From Sporosarcina sp. P13 (GTDB lineage Bacteria; Bacillota; Bacilli; Bacillales_A; Planococcaceae), in assembly GCF_002743055.1 (NCBI RefSeq), contig NZ_PDYM01000015.1, positions 1 to 64,000 on the forward strand: a DNA stretch of 64,000 nt, written 5' to 3'. The stretch's first letter is position 1, and the number at the start of each line of letters is the position of its first letter. The position numbers and the translations under genes are program-made. Shown here piece by piece: positions 35,424 through 43,686 of the stretch. The notes beneath the pieces are model-generated. The model was not told where the DNA came from, did no database searches, and saw only the letters and a list, made by a program, of their open reading frames with translations.

Positions 35424-35850
35424 CTATGAGCGTGGGGGTGGGTTCTATGAGCGCGGGAGTGGGTTCTATGAGCGCGGGAGTGGGTTCTATGAGCGCGGGA
35501 GTGGGGCTATGAGCGCGGGAGTGGGGCTATGAGCTCGGGAGTGGGTTCTATGAGCGCGGGAGTGGGGGCTATGAGCGCGACAACGCTTTCTATGAGCGCG
35601 GGAGTGGGGCTATGAGCGCGGGGGTGGGGGCTATGAGCGCGGCAACGCTTTCTATGAGCGCGGCAACGCTTTCTATGAGCGCGGCAACGCTTTCTATGAG
35701 CGCGGCAGCACTTTCTATGAGCGCGGCAGCACTTTCTATGAGCGCGGCAACGCTTTCTATGAGCGCGGCAGCACTTTCTATGAGCGCGACAACGCTTTCT
35801 ATGAGCGCGGCAGCACTTTCTATGAGCGCGGCAACGCTTTCTATGAGCGC
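35424..35850 (+). repeat. 21-bp tandem repeat array 1 (21 units)
   Basis: 21 copies of CTATGAGCGCG plus a variable 9-10 base tail. Most steps are 21 bp, but four are 20 bp (35487-35507, 35507-35527, 35590-35610, 35820-35841 region excepted as 21), so any reading frame breaks along the array. The left part has tails GGAGTGGG(T/G), and the right part GCAACGCTTT or GCAGCACTTT. It lies downstream of the NERD gene terminator and upstream of the SLH-CAP gene. No ribosome site precedes any of the ATGs in the repeat. Confidence 0.97.
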
Positions 35851-35870
35851 CCGAAATTTAATTGGACGTG

Positions 35871-35905
35871 AAAAGAAGCGTATGAGAGGTTCATGCGCTT
35901 TTTTC
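35871..35905. terminator. Terminator between NERD gene and array 1
   Basis: AAGCGTATGA and TCATGCGCTT arms (one mismatch) with flanking AAAA and TTTTTT. It serves the NERD gene on the minus strand; array 1 begins 20 bases beyond it. Confidence 0.75.
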
Positions 35906-35918
35906 ATTCGTGGGGATT

Positions 35919-36902
35919 TTAGAATGTGAGGTTGGTTGGGTTGCTGAGGAGTTTCGGGGAAAGATGGTAGATGGCGTATCTTTTTTTGCCGGATATTCGA
36001 GTGAAGGGATTGGCTAGAAGACGCTTTGCGATGTGGCGGGAGTGGATGTTGGTGAATTGACGAAATTGTTGATTAGTGAGTTGGGTGCCTTCGATGCAAT
36101 ACCATTCTTGCAAAGTAATTAGATGGGCATCGAGATCTTGGTGGCCACATGCTTGGCAGTTCCATTTTTTTAATTGCCAGCGCATGCTTAGGTGGTTGCA
36201 TGTCGGGCAGGCTACGCCGGTATTTAGTTCTTGCGTGGTGAGTTTGTATTTTTCCGTCAGCGGAAAGGGTTCGTATTCGCGATGTGCGTTTTTAAGTTCA
36301 TTGGCTAGTCGGCGGATTTGTTCGGATGTTAGGATGTCTGATTGCATTTCTAAGGCGCGTAGTTTGTTTGGGATTTCGTAGGTGAATGCGATTCGGCTGG
36401 ATGCCATGTTTTCAATGGTGAGTTCATTTTGATAGGCGAAGACGACAAATTCGGTGAGTGGGATATCGATATTTCGTTGTTGGAGCCAGTTTGTGAAAAA
36501 GTGTTTTTTGCGTTCCATTTCTGCGAGCGGACTTTTGAGGACGGTTCGTTCCCCGTTTGCAGCTTCGCGGATGAATTGTGTGGGGTTTTCTTTAATGTGT
36601 AGTTTGCCCGCGATGTTTTTGATTTCGAATAGAATGATGATGCTTGGCGTGATAAGAATGGAATCGATTTGGAAGTAGGCGTGATCTTGTTTAAGAAATA
36701 GGTCGTGGAGGATGGCGTATGGATAAGGCGGAATGAATTCTCGAAGTTGATAGTCGAATTCTCTTTCGCCTCCAAATCCGGCTTTTCCGTTGTAGTAGTC
36801 TAATCGGATTTTTTCATATTTCTCGTGGTTGATTGGTAGACGTTTTAAGAGGGCGTGTTGGCCAATGATTAGTTTTGGCATTTCACGCGTTTTATAGATC
36901 AT
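35919..36902 (-). CDS. NERD-domain protein with C-terminal zinc ribbon
   Basis: A nuclease-related (NERD) domain at about residues 45-155 (GFGGEREFDYQLREFIP, QIDSILITPSIIILFEIKNI) has the Asp and Glu-X-Lys pattern of the restriction-endonuclease-like fold. A four-cysteine ribbon, CPTCNHLSMRWQLKKWNCQACG, is near 230-252, and a basic helical end follows. NERD proteins are linked to DNA processing, but their function is unproven. No signal peptide or membrane segment. The gene stands alone and is flanked on both sides by 21-bp repeat arrays in the same orientation. Confidence 0.85.
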   Translation of the reverse strand: MIYKTREMPKLIIGQHALLKRLPINHEKYEKIRLDYYNGKAGFGGEREFDYQLREFIPPYPYAILHDLFLKQDHAYFQIDSILITPSIIILFEIKNIAGKLHIKENPTQFIREAANGERTVLKSPLAEMERKKHFFTNWLQQRNIDIPLTEFVVFAYQNELTIENMASSRIAFTYEIPNKLRALEMQSDILTSEQIRRLANELKNAHREYEPFPLTEKYKLTTQELNTGVACPTCNHLSMRWQLKKWNCQACGHQDLDAHLITLQEWYCIEGTQLTNQQFRQFTNIHSRHIAKRLLANPFTRISGKKRYAIYHLSPKLLSNPTNLTF

Positions 36903-37132
36903 GTTCTCCCCTCCTTTGAGTGTGGTAGTTTGTTTTATTATAGCAAGGAAGTCGAGCTTTGGGAAATCATGGATAAAATTTAATTTTGGGTGGATTTTCG
37001 GGGGTTAAATTGAATTTTGAGGTGGTTTTTGGGGGAAGAATTCATTTTTGCGGGGTGATGGGGTGCGTTTTGGAATGTTTTTTGATTAAAATGAGTCTTT
37101 TGTTCTAGTGGGGGAGTTTGGTGAGATGTAGG

Positions 37133-37636
37133 CTATGAGCGCGACAGCACTTTCTATGAGCGCGACAACACCTTCTATGAGCGCGAACACACTTTCTATG
37201 AGCGCGACAGCACTTTCTATGAGCGCGGCTACGCTTTCTATGAGCGCGGCTACGCTTTCTATGAGCGCGAACACACTTTCTATGAGCGCGTGAACACTTT
37301 CTATGAGCGCGCGAACACTTTCTATGAGCGCGGCAGCACTTTCTATGAGCGCGGCTACGCTTTCTATGAGCGCGAAAACACTTTCTATGAGCGCGGCAGC
37401 ACTTTCTATGAGCGCGGCTACGCTTTCTATGAGCGCGGCTACGCTTTCTATGAGCGCGACAACACTTTCTATGAGCGCGGCTACGCTTTCTATGAGCGCG
37501 ACAACGCTTTCTATGAGCGCGACAACACTTTCTATGAGCGCGACAACGCTTTCTATGAGCGCGGCTACGCTTTCTATGAGCGCGGCTACGCTTTCTATGA
37601 GCGCGGCAGCACTTTCTATGAGCGCAGCTACACACT
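37133..37636 (+). repeat. 21-bp tandem repeat array 2 (24 units)
   Basis: 24 copies at an exact 21-bp step. The core is CTATGAGCGCG, and the tails come from a small set (GCTACGCTTT, GCAGCACTTT, ACAACGCTTT, AACACACTTT and near variants). Lack of stops leaves long ORFs open in at least two frames on each strand, none with a ribosome site. It starts about 230 bases upstream of the NERD gene and ends eight bases from the terminator of the YknX-like gene. Confidence 0.97.
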
Positions 37637-37643
37637 TCAAACC

Positions 37644-37673
37644 AAAAAAACTGCCACAAGGGCAGTTTTTTTA
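37644..37673 (-). terminator. Terminator of the YknX-like gene
   Basis: AAAAAAACTGCC/GGGCAGTTTTTTT with a 4-nt loop. It overlaps the stop codon at 37671-37673 and directly borders array 2. Confidence 0.9.
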
Positions 37674-39542
37674 GTGTTTGATCATATAGTGTACATATTC
37701 TTTCCAGTGGGTGCCTTTCCATTTATCCCAGCTTGGTACGTGGAGTGGGAGTGGGTGGAAGATGCGTTGGTTGATCAGGTAACTGTCTAGATTATCGCTG
37801 TGTAACGCTAATGCACCTGGTTCGATTCCGCTTGTTACGATGGAGCGGTCGAGTACGGTGAATGTTGTGTCGACTGTGCGTAGGTTTGCTCGGCCGTTGG
37901 TGTCGAGTGTCCAGATTTGTGCACGGTCATTGTGTTTGTTGAGTAGCCAGTTGGTTTTGATGCTGACTGCTTGGTTCGCTTCATTTGTTTGAATGAACGT
38001 GTTGATGTTGGTGCCGAATGGTAAATCTAGTTGTCCATCTGACGGCGCGATGCGTACTTCATAGTAGACTAACGGATCGGTCTTTTGTGTGTTGCCTAGT
38101 GATTTGTATGCTTTTAGCCATTTTTCGTCTGTTGCCGGTACTTTGGAGACGGAAACGACAACGCCGTTCAGTGTAGAGATTTCTGTTGGGTAGTCCGGTT
38201 TAATGCGATCACGGACTTCAGCTAACTTTCGCTCTTTAGCTGTCTGCATCTGAACGGGTGCACCTGGTGGCGGTGTGCCGTCGTTTAGTGTGCCGTCCGG
38301 ATTGGTGATGGCTCCGTCAGTTTGTGTTGTTGTGCCGTCTGGGTTCGAAATGGTACCGTCTGGATTGGTAACACTGCCGTCCGGATTAAGCGTACCTTCC
38401 GTGTTAGTCGTTCCAGGATCAGTTGTACTATCTGGATTGACTATGCCAGGGCTTGTTGTTTTACCTGGCTTCGGATTGATTGGCTTTGTTACTGTGCCAT
38501 CTGGTTTTGTTATTGAACCATCTGGGTTGTCCATCGAGCCGTCTGGATTACCTGAAGTCCCGTCAAAATTTTCTTCACCTGGCTCCAATTTGACTGGGGG
38601 TATTATCCCTTTATTGCTATCGACTTCATGATTTAAGTCGTCGAATTGATTGTCATCTATAAAAACGTCATTCGGTGGTGTGCCGTCAGCGGAAACAGCT
38701 ACTACTTTTTGGTCTTTTAATCTACCGACTGCATCTGGAGTTTCATTTGGCAAAGTAGGCACAAATGGTGTACGGATCGAGTCGTGCTGAATCGTTACGA
38801 AGCTGCCTGTTTCGATTGCCGGCCATTCGTGATCGAGTACATATGTGACAATCGTTTGTTCGGTACTATAAATATCGATAGACGGTGCAGATGGGTCGCG
38901 ATTGATTTTCACAACATAGCCACCGACTGGGCTCGTCAGTGCAGATTCTATAGAAAGTTCCGCAATTTTCGAATCAAGCGTTGTGATTTGGTGCTGTACT
39001 TGAGCCAGGTCACGTTTTGCGTCCGCAATAGCTTGTGCATACGTGCCTTCCCCTACTACGTCAACATCGACCTGTAAATTGACGCGAACTTTATTTTCAT
39101 CTTTGGAATCATAGTAGTCGCTTTTACCTTTTGAACCGCCACTTTTGGACTGCTCGTACTCTAAATCTCTAATCGTTTGGCTAATTGAAGAAGCTTGGTT
39201 TTGCAAGGCAATCAATTCGGCATCTAGCTGATTACGCTGCGAATCGATGTGATCGACTTTCAATGATGCAAGTTCCGTACCGAAATCAACGGACTCACCT
39301 TCTTGAACGAGCCATGAGTCAATTTTCTGACCTTTATTTAAATAGATGGTATGCAAGTCTTTTGGTGCGATAAAGCCTTCTTTGTCGAGTTCTTTTTTAT
39401 AGTCATCCACAGCTAGACGTTCATAATCGCTGACGTAGATGGACTTTGGAATTTCGCTTTTATGTGAGAACACTAAATTCATGTTCAATGCAAGAAAGGC
39501 TGTAATAAGGACCGCCACAATGATGTTTTGTGATTTCATCAT
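37671..39542 (-). CDS. Membrane-fusion (HlyD/YknX-like) protein with Asn-Pro-Asp-Gly repeat insert
   Basis: A membrane-anchored adaptor protein. One N-terminal helix (IIVAVLITAFLALNMNLVFS) is followed by a lipoyl-like half (KGQKIDSWLVQEGESVDFGT) and a coiled coil (about residues 100-205). The second lipoyl half is LTSPVGGYVVKIN. An unusual hydrophilic insert of about 130 residues (roughly 305-435) carries NPDGS/NPDGT repeats. A C-terminal beta domain returns near EISTLNGVVVSVSKVP. Family members bridge an inner-membrane pump to the outside. Its ATG directly follows the stop of the Yip1-like gene. No ABC ATPase or permease gene is nearby. Confidence 0.78.
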   Translation of the reverse strand: MMKSQNIIVAVLITAFLALNMNLVFSHKSEIPKSIYVSDYERLAVDDYKKELDKEGFIAPKDLHTIYLNKGQKIDSWLVQEGESVDFGTELASLKVDHIDSQRNQLDAELIALQNQASSISQTIRDLEYEQSKSGGSKGKSDYYDSKDENKVRVNLQVDVDVVGEGTYAQAIADAKRDLAQVQHQITTLDSKIAELSIESALTSPVGGYVVKINRDPSAPSIDIYSTEQTIVTYVLDHEWPAIETGSFVTIQHDSIRTPFVPTLPNETPDAVGRLKDQKVVAVSADGTPPNDVFIDDNQFDDLNHEVDSNKGIIPPVKLEPGEENFDGTSGNPDGSMDNPDGSITKPDGTVTKPINPKPGKTTSPGIVNPDSTTDPGTTNTEGTLNPDGSVTNPDGTISNPDGTTTQTDGAITNPDGTLNDGTPPPGAPVQMQTAKERKLAEVRDRIKPDYPTEISTLNGVVVSVSKVPATDEKWLKAYKSLGNTQKTDPLVYYEVRIAPSDGQLDLPFGTNINTFIQTNEANQAVSIKTNWLLNKHNDRAQIWTLDTNGRANLRTVDTTFTVLDRSIVTSGIEPGALALHSDNLDSYLINQRIFHPLPLHVPSWDKWKGTHWKEYVHYMIKH

Positions 39543-40262
39543 TTATAGTCCCCCTATCATTAATAGATTAAGCAATTTTTCAACCGGAACGAAGCCGATT
39601 GCCGCCGTGATCAATGCGAAGACCACTTGCAGGGCGATCAATAGCCAAATCGTGTTTTTCGGAACTTGATTACTCGCTTGACCGAAGTCATATTCATCAG
39701 CTTCTATTTTATAGAAACTGATAAATCGATATTGAACGGCCACAATTAGCGCGGAGAAAATCGTTAATTGGTTAACGAATAAGATAATGTACCAGTTTTC
39801 AAGAAACGTCATCGCTAGCGGTCCAAATGAAAGAATTGACACGGTCGCTACTTTGCCCGCAATTGCGAACACTAGGAAATTGATAAGCTTTTCAAATAAA
39901 AGTAACCCTACCACGACGAGTTGCAGTTTTAATAGTGGTTTGAAAGGGATGTTCGTGATCATGCGTAAAATCCATGCTACGCCCCAGAAGTGGAACGATA
40001 TATAGAGAACCGACCAGAGTACCGATCCGAGTAACGCTGTGTAACGACCGATAGCGTAATCGTCGAGTGTTCCGTTTGCTAGAATATATGTCATCGTGTC
40101 CGTGTTCATCCCCCACATGCCCCGACCGATGAATAGGATGATGCCTAAGATGAATACGCCAAGCACACGGCGTTTAAATTGTGTCACCGTTCCTTGCCCT
40201 AATTCGCCAGCAAGTCGGTCTGGATATACTAATGAGCGCCAATAACCGTAAGTAGAATACAT
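39543..40262 (-). CDS. Yip1-type membrane protein (YknW-like)
   Basis: 239 aa with about five hydrophobic segments. The layout fits Yip1-domain proteins: cytosolic N-terminus MYSTYGYWRSLVYPDRLAGE, then VLGVFILGIILFIGRGMW and FHFWGVAWILRMITNIPFK. In B. subtilis yknW (Yip1) sits before yknX (adaptor) and the ABC genes yknYZ, which protect against SdpC. Here only a W-X-like pair is present. Assignment rests on topology and gene order, not a sharp motif. Good GGAG ribosome site. Confidence 0.6.
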   Translation of the reverse strand: MYSTYGYWRSLVYPDRLAGELGQGTVTQFKRRVLGVFILGIILFIGRGMWGMNTDTMTYILANGTLDDYAIGRYTALLGSVLWSVLYISFHFWGVAWILRMITNIPFKPLLKLQLVVVGLLLFEKLINFLVFAIAGKVATVSILSFGPLAMTFLENWYIILFVNQLTIFSALIVAVQYRFISFYKIEADEYDFGQASNQVPKNTIWLLIALQVVFALITAAIGFVPVEKLLNLLMIGGL

Positions 40263-40487
40263 ATGTACTTCTCCTTTATCTCCAACTTGTTCGTTCGAAT
40301 GTTATCAATTTCTGTCTCTCTTACTTTATCAAAAAATGACGATTTTGCAATGAATGACTCGTCTCGGGAGTGAATTTGGCATAAGTTGTGAGTTTTCCAT
40401 CGGAGAAGTTGGTTAATTACATTTGGTGAGTAGTCTAAGGTTTCCGTTAAATACCCTAGTTCTATAGGTTTATTTAGTTATCAGAAT

Positions 40488-40512
40488 GTTTTAAATTCGT
40501 AGGAGCGGGTTA
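40488..40512 (+). promoter_or_regulatory. Possible SigB-type promoter for the 33-aa ORF
   Basis: GTTTTA, 13 bp, GGGTTA resembles the SigB pattern GTTT(A)A-N12-15-GGGTAT. TATACT overlaps the -10 but lacks a SigA -35. The predicted transcript starts about 55 nt before the small ORF. Confidence 0.45.
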
Positions 40513-40574
40513 TACTTAGAAGAGTAGCAGGAAGAGTTGAACGACCGTAAAATACATAAAGGAGTTGATGGACG

Positions 40575-40676
40575 ATGAATTTGGACAAGACGATTGAGTT
40601 TACGTGGCAGGATTTTGCACTGGGTCTCGGTGGATCAGGAATTTTCGTCGTGGCGCTCCATTTTCTAACGTTATGA
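40575..40676 (+). CDS. Small ORF, 33 aa, predicted membrane peptide
   Basis: ATG at 40575 with AAAGGAG about ten bases upstream, followed by a strong terminator 30 bases after the stop. It is the only plus-strand unit between two minus-strand genes. The peptide starts MNLDKTIEFTWQDFALGLGG and ends SGIFVVALHFLTL, a charged head and a hydrophobic tail of about 14 residues. I do not recognise it. A promoter, ribosome site and terminator in the right order make it likely to be real. Confidence 0.6.
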   Translation: MNLDKTIEFTWQDFALGLGGSGIFVVALHFLTL

Positions 40677-40705
40677 ACCTAGCATATAAACACTTTTCAT
40701 CCACA

Positions 40706-40760
40706 TAAAAACACCTCGGTTTTGACGCATCTAGATGCGCTTCCAACTGAGGTGTTTTTT
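40706..40760. terminator. Bidirectional terminator between converging genes
   Basis: AAAAACACCTCGGTT and AACTGAGGTGTTTTTT arms (one mismatch), with an inner palindrome GCATCTAGATGC. It serves the 33-aa ORF and the IDEAL-domain gene. Confidence 0.88.
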
Positions 40761-40772
40761 AAAGAATATTTG

Positions 40773-41222
40773 TCAAATCAGTCGCAATCCTTCCATCAAC
40801 TCCTTAAACAAGAGTCGGTTTTTCGTTTCTAGCGCATAGTCTACCATTCGTTCCCAATTATCTCTCTCCAATTGCTCCACTAATCCGTCTGTTTCCCGCA
40901 TATTCTCTTCCTGTAGATGGCCTTCCAATCCCATCGCTCCTTCGAGTATAGTCGACAAATGCAAATGTAAATCGGAAACTAGCAACAATTGATAAAGTGG
41001 GATCTTGATGAACCTATTTCCACGTTGAAAGACGAATACCTCTCCCAAGTTTTCAATTTGTAGGCTTTTAGTATTGATAACTATTTCCTTACCTTCTGCT
41101 GGAATGAACTGAAACACTTCGTCATTTTTGATGACTGAGAAGTATTGGTAGGCGAATACAAGACGTAAGTTGTATTCTTCCTTTTTCGTAAAAAATGGCT
41201 TGATTCGCTGTATGAGTAACAT
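40773..41222 (-). CDS. IDEAL-domain protein, function unknown
   Basis: 149 aa, soluble. The C-terminal ERMVDYALETKNRLLFKELMEGL matches the short IDEAL domain seen in small Bacillus proteins (for example YpiB-like ones). The N-terminal 100 residues are beta-rich (EEYNLRLVFAYQYFSVIKND, GEVFVFQRGNRFIKI). GGGAGGGAG precedes the ATG. It may be regulatory, since IDEAL domains are thought to mediate protein contacts, but no partner is evident. Confidence 0.65.
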   Translation of the reverse strand: MLLIQRIKPFFTKKEEYNLRLVFAYQYFSVIKNDEVFQFIPAEGKEIVINTKSLQIENLGEVFVFQRGNRFIKIPLYQLLLVSDLHLHLSTILEGAMGLEGHLQEENMRETDGLVEQLERDNWERMVDYALETKNRLLFKELMEGLRLI

Positions 41223-41578
41223 GACTTCTCCCTCCCTTTACGCAATGCACCTTGGCGTACATCTTGCATCCCCTTCCGCCATAGGCTTCTTATGACTAAG
41301 CGAAGCATGCCTCACTTAAATCATTTGAATATTCCGACTACTATTAATATATCACAATTAGGAGGGTTTTGTGAATGATATGAGCCTAGATACATGTAAT
41401 ATGTCAAGAGAATTTTCAGATTGTCCGCATAATTGCTAGTGTTGTTGATTTTATGCGGTATGTACAAGCTTTACTTACCTAAATAAAATGTGATCCGATA
41501 GAAAGTTGGTTATGTCACAGACGATGTACAAAGTATTCGGTATCACTTCGGATCACGTGGATCATTGTGAATCTGTCG
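41223..41578. other. Intergenic stretch with a 9-bp inverted repeat
   Basis: About 355 bases without a supported gene. GTGATCCGA (41490-41498) and TCGGATCAC (41548-41556) form perfect 9-bp arms 49 bases apart. They lie 20-90 bases downstream of the gene ending at 41579. They may be a widely looped terminator or an operator pair. Confidence 0.5.
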
Positions 41579-41902
41579 TTAGTTTAGCATAAATGATTTT
41601 TGCAACGGAAAAAAAGTGATTTCATCTTGTTGTAGTCTGGCCATGACTTTTCCACCCATATCAACACATGACTTGCTGTAAGAAAAGATGATTTGATTGT
41701 TCGCATAATGAATAATGACTTTCTTGAACATCATTTCACAGCAAACTACGTCATATAAGTAGAAGATTTTACGATATTCGTCATGAATCATTTTTTCTGC
41801 GCACTGTTCGAGCGTTTGTATAAACGTCAGGTTTCTAAACAGCACGGACTGCCGATTGTGTAAATGGTCGTGCAATTGAAATATATGTAACATCAATTGC
41901 AT
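41579..41902 (-). CDS. Hypothetical protein (107 aa)
   Basis: Not recognised. It starts MQLMLHIFQLHDHLHNRQS. Helical N-terminal half (LTFIQTLEQCAEKMIHDEYR), then strands (KKVIIHYANNQIIFSYSKS), with Cys at four positions. ATG 41902 has GGAGG 11 bases upstream; an ATG 33 bases earlier is possible but poorly placed. It is divergent from ywqB. Confidence 0.5.
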   Translation of the reverse strand: MQLMLHIFQLHDHLHNRQSVLFRNLTFIQTLEQCAEKMIHDEYRKIFYLYDVVCCEMMFKKVIIHYANNQIIFSYSKSCVDMGGKVMARLQQDEITFFPLQKSFMLN

Positions 41903-42111
41903 ACTTTCTATCGCCTCCACCTCCCTCTGTTGCATACTGACTCACTACTCTCGCAATTGTCTATAAAAAGCTAGTTTCTTGTCGAACCGTGACAACTGCA
42001 TAAAAATCAATTATGTAACTACATCAGAATCTTCTTTTGCCTTCCTCAGCAGTGGTAATGAACTGTAAATCACGGTATAATGGAAAGAATGCTTATGAAG
42101 GAGTTGATTCG

Positions 42112-43686
42112 ATGCAAATGACGATCGAACGAATAGCTAATTTGCACGAACGTGAAATAGAAGAGTTCATGAACCATATTAAACATACATTTCAACCGTC
42201 GATTCAACAGCAAGCGGACATTGTGCGTAAGGCAGCTTCACTCGTTCGAATGAATGCGATTGGTGCTTACCGCTATACAGAAAGTGAACAATCTATAATG
42301 GCTAATATTTCGGGAACGGAGTCCGAGTTCGCGCGACTGTCTTTCCAATCGATGGAACCGTACTGCACATGCTTGAACGATCGTTGGTGTGCACATCAAA
42401 TTGCAGTCGTATTCCATTTGTATTCACAATTTCATTCGCTGTCTGATTGGTTGCATAATTGGCGACAAGCAGGCACGGTACAGACGCAGCTGTCAATTTC
42501 GGAGCGTACGCCGGAAGCCTGGATTACGGCACTATCCGTGTTAGTCCAACCGCTTTCCGAATTGGATCATAAAGATGGGCCGACTGGATTTTTGCATTAC
42601 GCTTCTAAAATTGAACAGCAAAAGACGCGGCTTTCTCCATTTGAATGGGAATGGAAGCCGCTATTTTCGCTGTATTATCAGCTGACGTTATTACGGGCGG
42701 CTTGGCCCTTTTTGCGGAGTGAGTTAGCTTCAAATGATTCCTATCATTACGGCAAGTGGCAGCTGACAATATGGCTCAACGAACAGTTATCTGCATTAAA
42801 AGCAGGCATTAAACAATTAAGTTCAAAGTCCAAGTTATTTGAAACGGATGCGTTCCATACAAAGTTAAAGGATTTGATTCATTCATTCGCAGTGGAAGAA
42901 GAAGGATTATTTTCGAAGCGTTTTGAAGCGTTCCGATTGGTTTATACTGAATTATATGTAGAGGAAGCAGAACTGACACAAGAGCTTGAACGCTTACAAC
43001 AAGACACTGCTAACGACGCGCCGTTATTCCGTGCGTTTTTATATTTGACGTCAGGACGTTTCGATGAGCTGGATCACGAACTAGATTCACTTGATCCGAC
43101 TGCCGTGCCGCAGTGGTTGTCTTTTGCGATGTATGCGAAAGAGGATGAAGATTTCGATATCGTACAATCCATCATGCTACAGTTGCTTCCTCATCTAGCC
43201 GACTATTATCAACAGCTTGCTTCACGTAATCGCTCGGCTTTTGCAGAAGATATCGATGAATTGCTTGCGTTATCTGATGTATCTGAAGAGCAGCGCGATC
43301 AGCTATTTCAATCATATGGTGCGGAAGCGAGCCGTGCGTACGGCAAGTTTCTTTTTGAACGCAGTCGTTATGAAGAATGGGCTGCGCTTATGCACTTGAC
43401 GCGCGGTTCTGTCGATATGATTGACGGTTCGCTTTTAAAGACGGCGTTAGCAGAAGATGCGCAAGCTGTATTCCCGCTCATGCACGCCGAAGCATTGAAA
43501 TTGGTGAAAGAGAAAAATCGCGACAGTTACCGACGGGCAGTTCGCTTATGGAAACAGATGAAAACCGCCGCCAAACGCGATGGTCGCAATGAATTTTGGA
43601 ACCGTTATGTCAATACAGTCCGCCAGCAATTCCCCCGCCTGCGTGCACTGATGGAAGAAATGGAGAAAGGAAACTTGCTGCTATGA
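42112..43686 (+). CDS. ywqB: SWIM zinc-finger protein (YwqB-like)
   Basis: 524 aa. The SWIM motif lies near residue 80 as CTCLNDRWCAHQIAVVFHLY (CxC...CxH). The rest is helical and poorly conserved. SWIM proteins of this kind accompany bacterial SNF2 helicases and may guide them to DNA. ATG 42112 has GAAGGAG eight bases upstream; the longer frame start is rejected. A TATAAT (42076-42081) lies just upstream. Its stop overlaps the helicase ATG as ATGA. The order matches B. subtilis ywqB-ywqA. Confidence 0.88.
   Translation: MQMTIERIANLHEREIEEFMNHIKHTFQPSIQQQADIVRKAASLVRMNAIGAYRYTESEQSIMANISGTESEFARLSFQSMEPYCTCLNDRWCAHQIAVVFHLYSQFHSLSDWLHNWRQAGTVQTQLSISERTPEAWITALSVLVQPLSELDHKDGPTGFLHYASKIEQQKTRLSPFEWEWKPLFSLYYQLTLLRAAWPFLRSELASNDSYHYGKWQLTIWLNEQLSALKAGIKQLSSKSKLFETDAFHTKLKDLIHSFAVEEEGLFSKRFEAFRLVYTELYVEEAELTQELERLQQDTANDAPLFRAFLYLTSGRFDELDHELDSLDPTAVPQWLSFAMYAKEDEDFDIVQSIMLQLLPHLADYYQQLASRNRSAFAEDIDELLALSDVSEEQRDQLFQSYGAEASRAYGKFLFERSRYEEWAALMHLTRGSVDMIDGSLLKTALAEDAQAVFPLMHAEALKLVKEKNRDSYRRAVRLWKQMKTAAKRDGRNEFWNRYVNTVRQQFPRLRALMEEMEKGNLLL

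Noticed and set aside
37105..37790. Long repeat-protein ORFs on both strands over array 2 (and the same over arrays 1, 3 and 4)
   Set aside because: All frames are open only because the 21-bp unit lacks stops. There is no ribosome site, frames overlap on both strands, and the 20-bp units in array 1 break any frame.
43596..43682. N-terminal extension of the SNF2 helicase
   Set aside because: It would overlap the ywqB coding region by about 90 bases; the ATGA-coupled start at 43683 is the usual arrangement.
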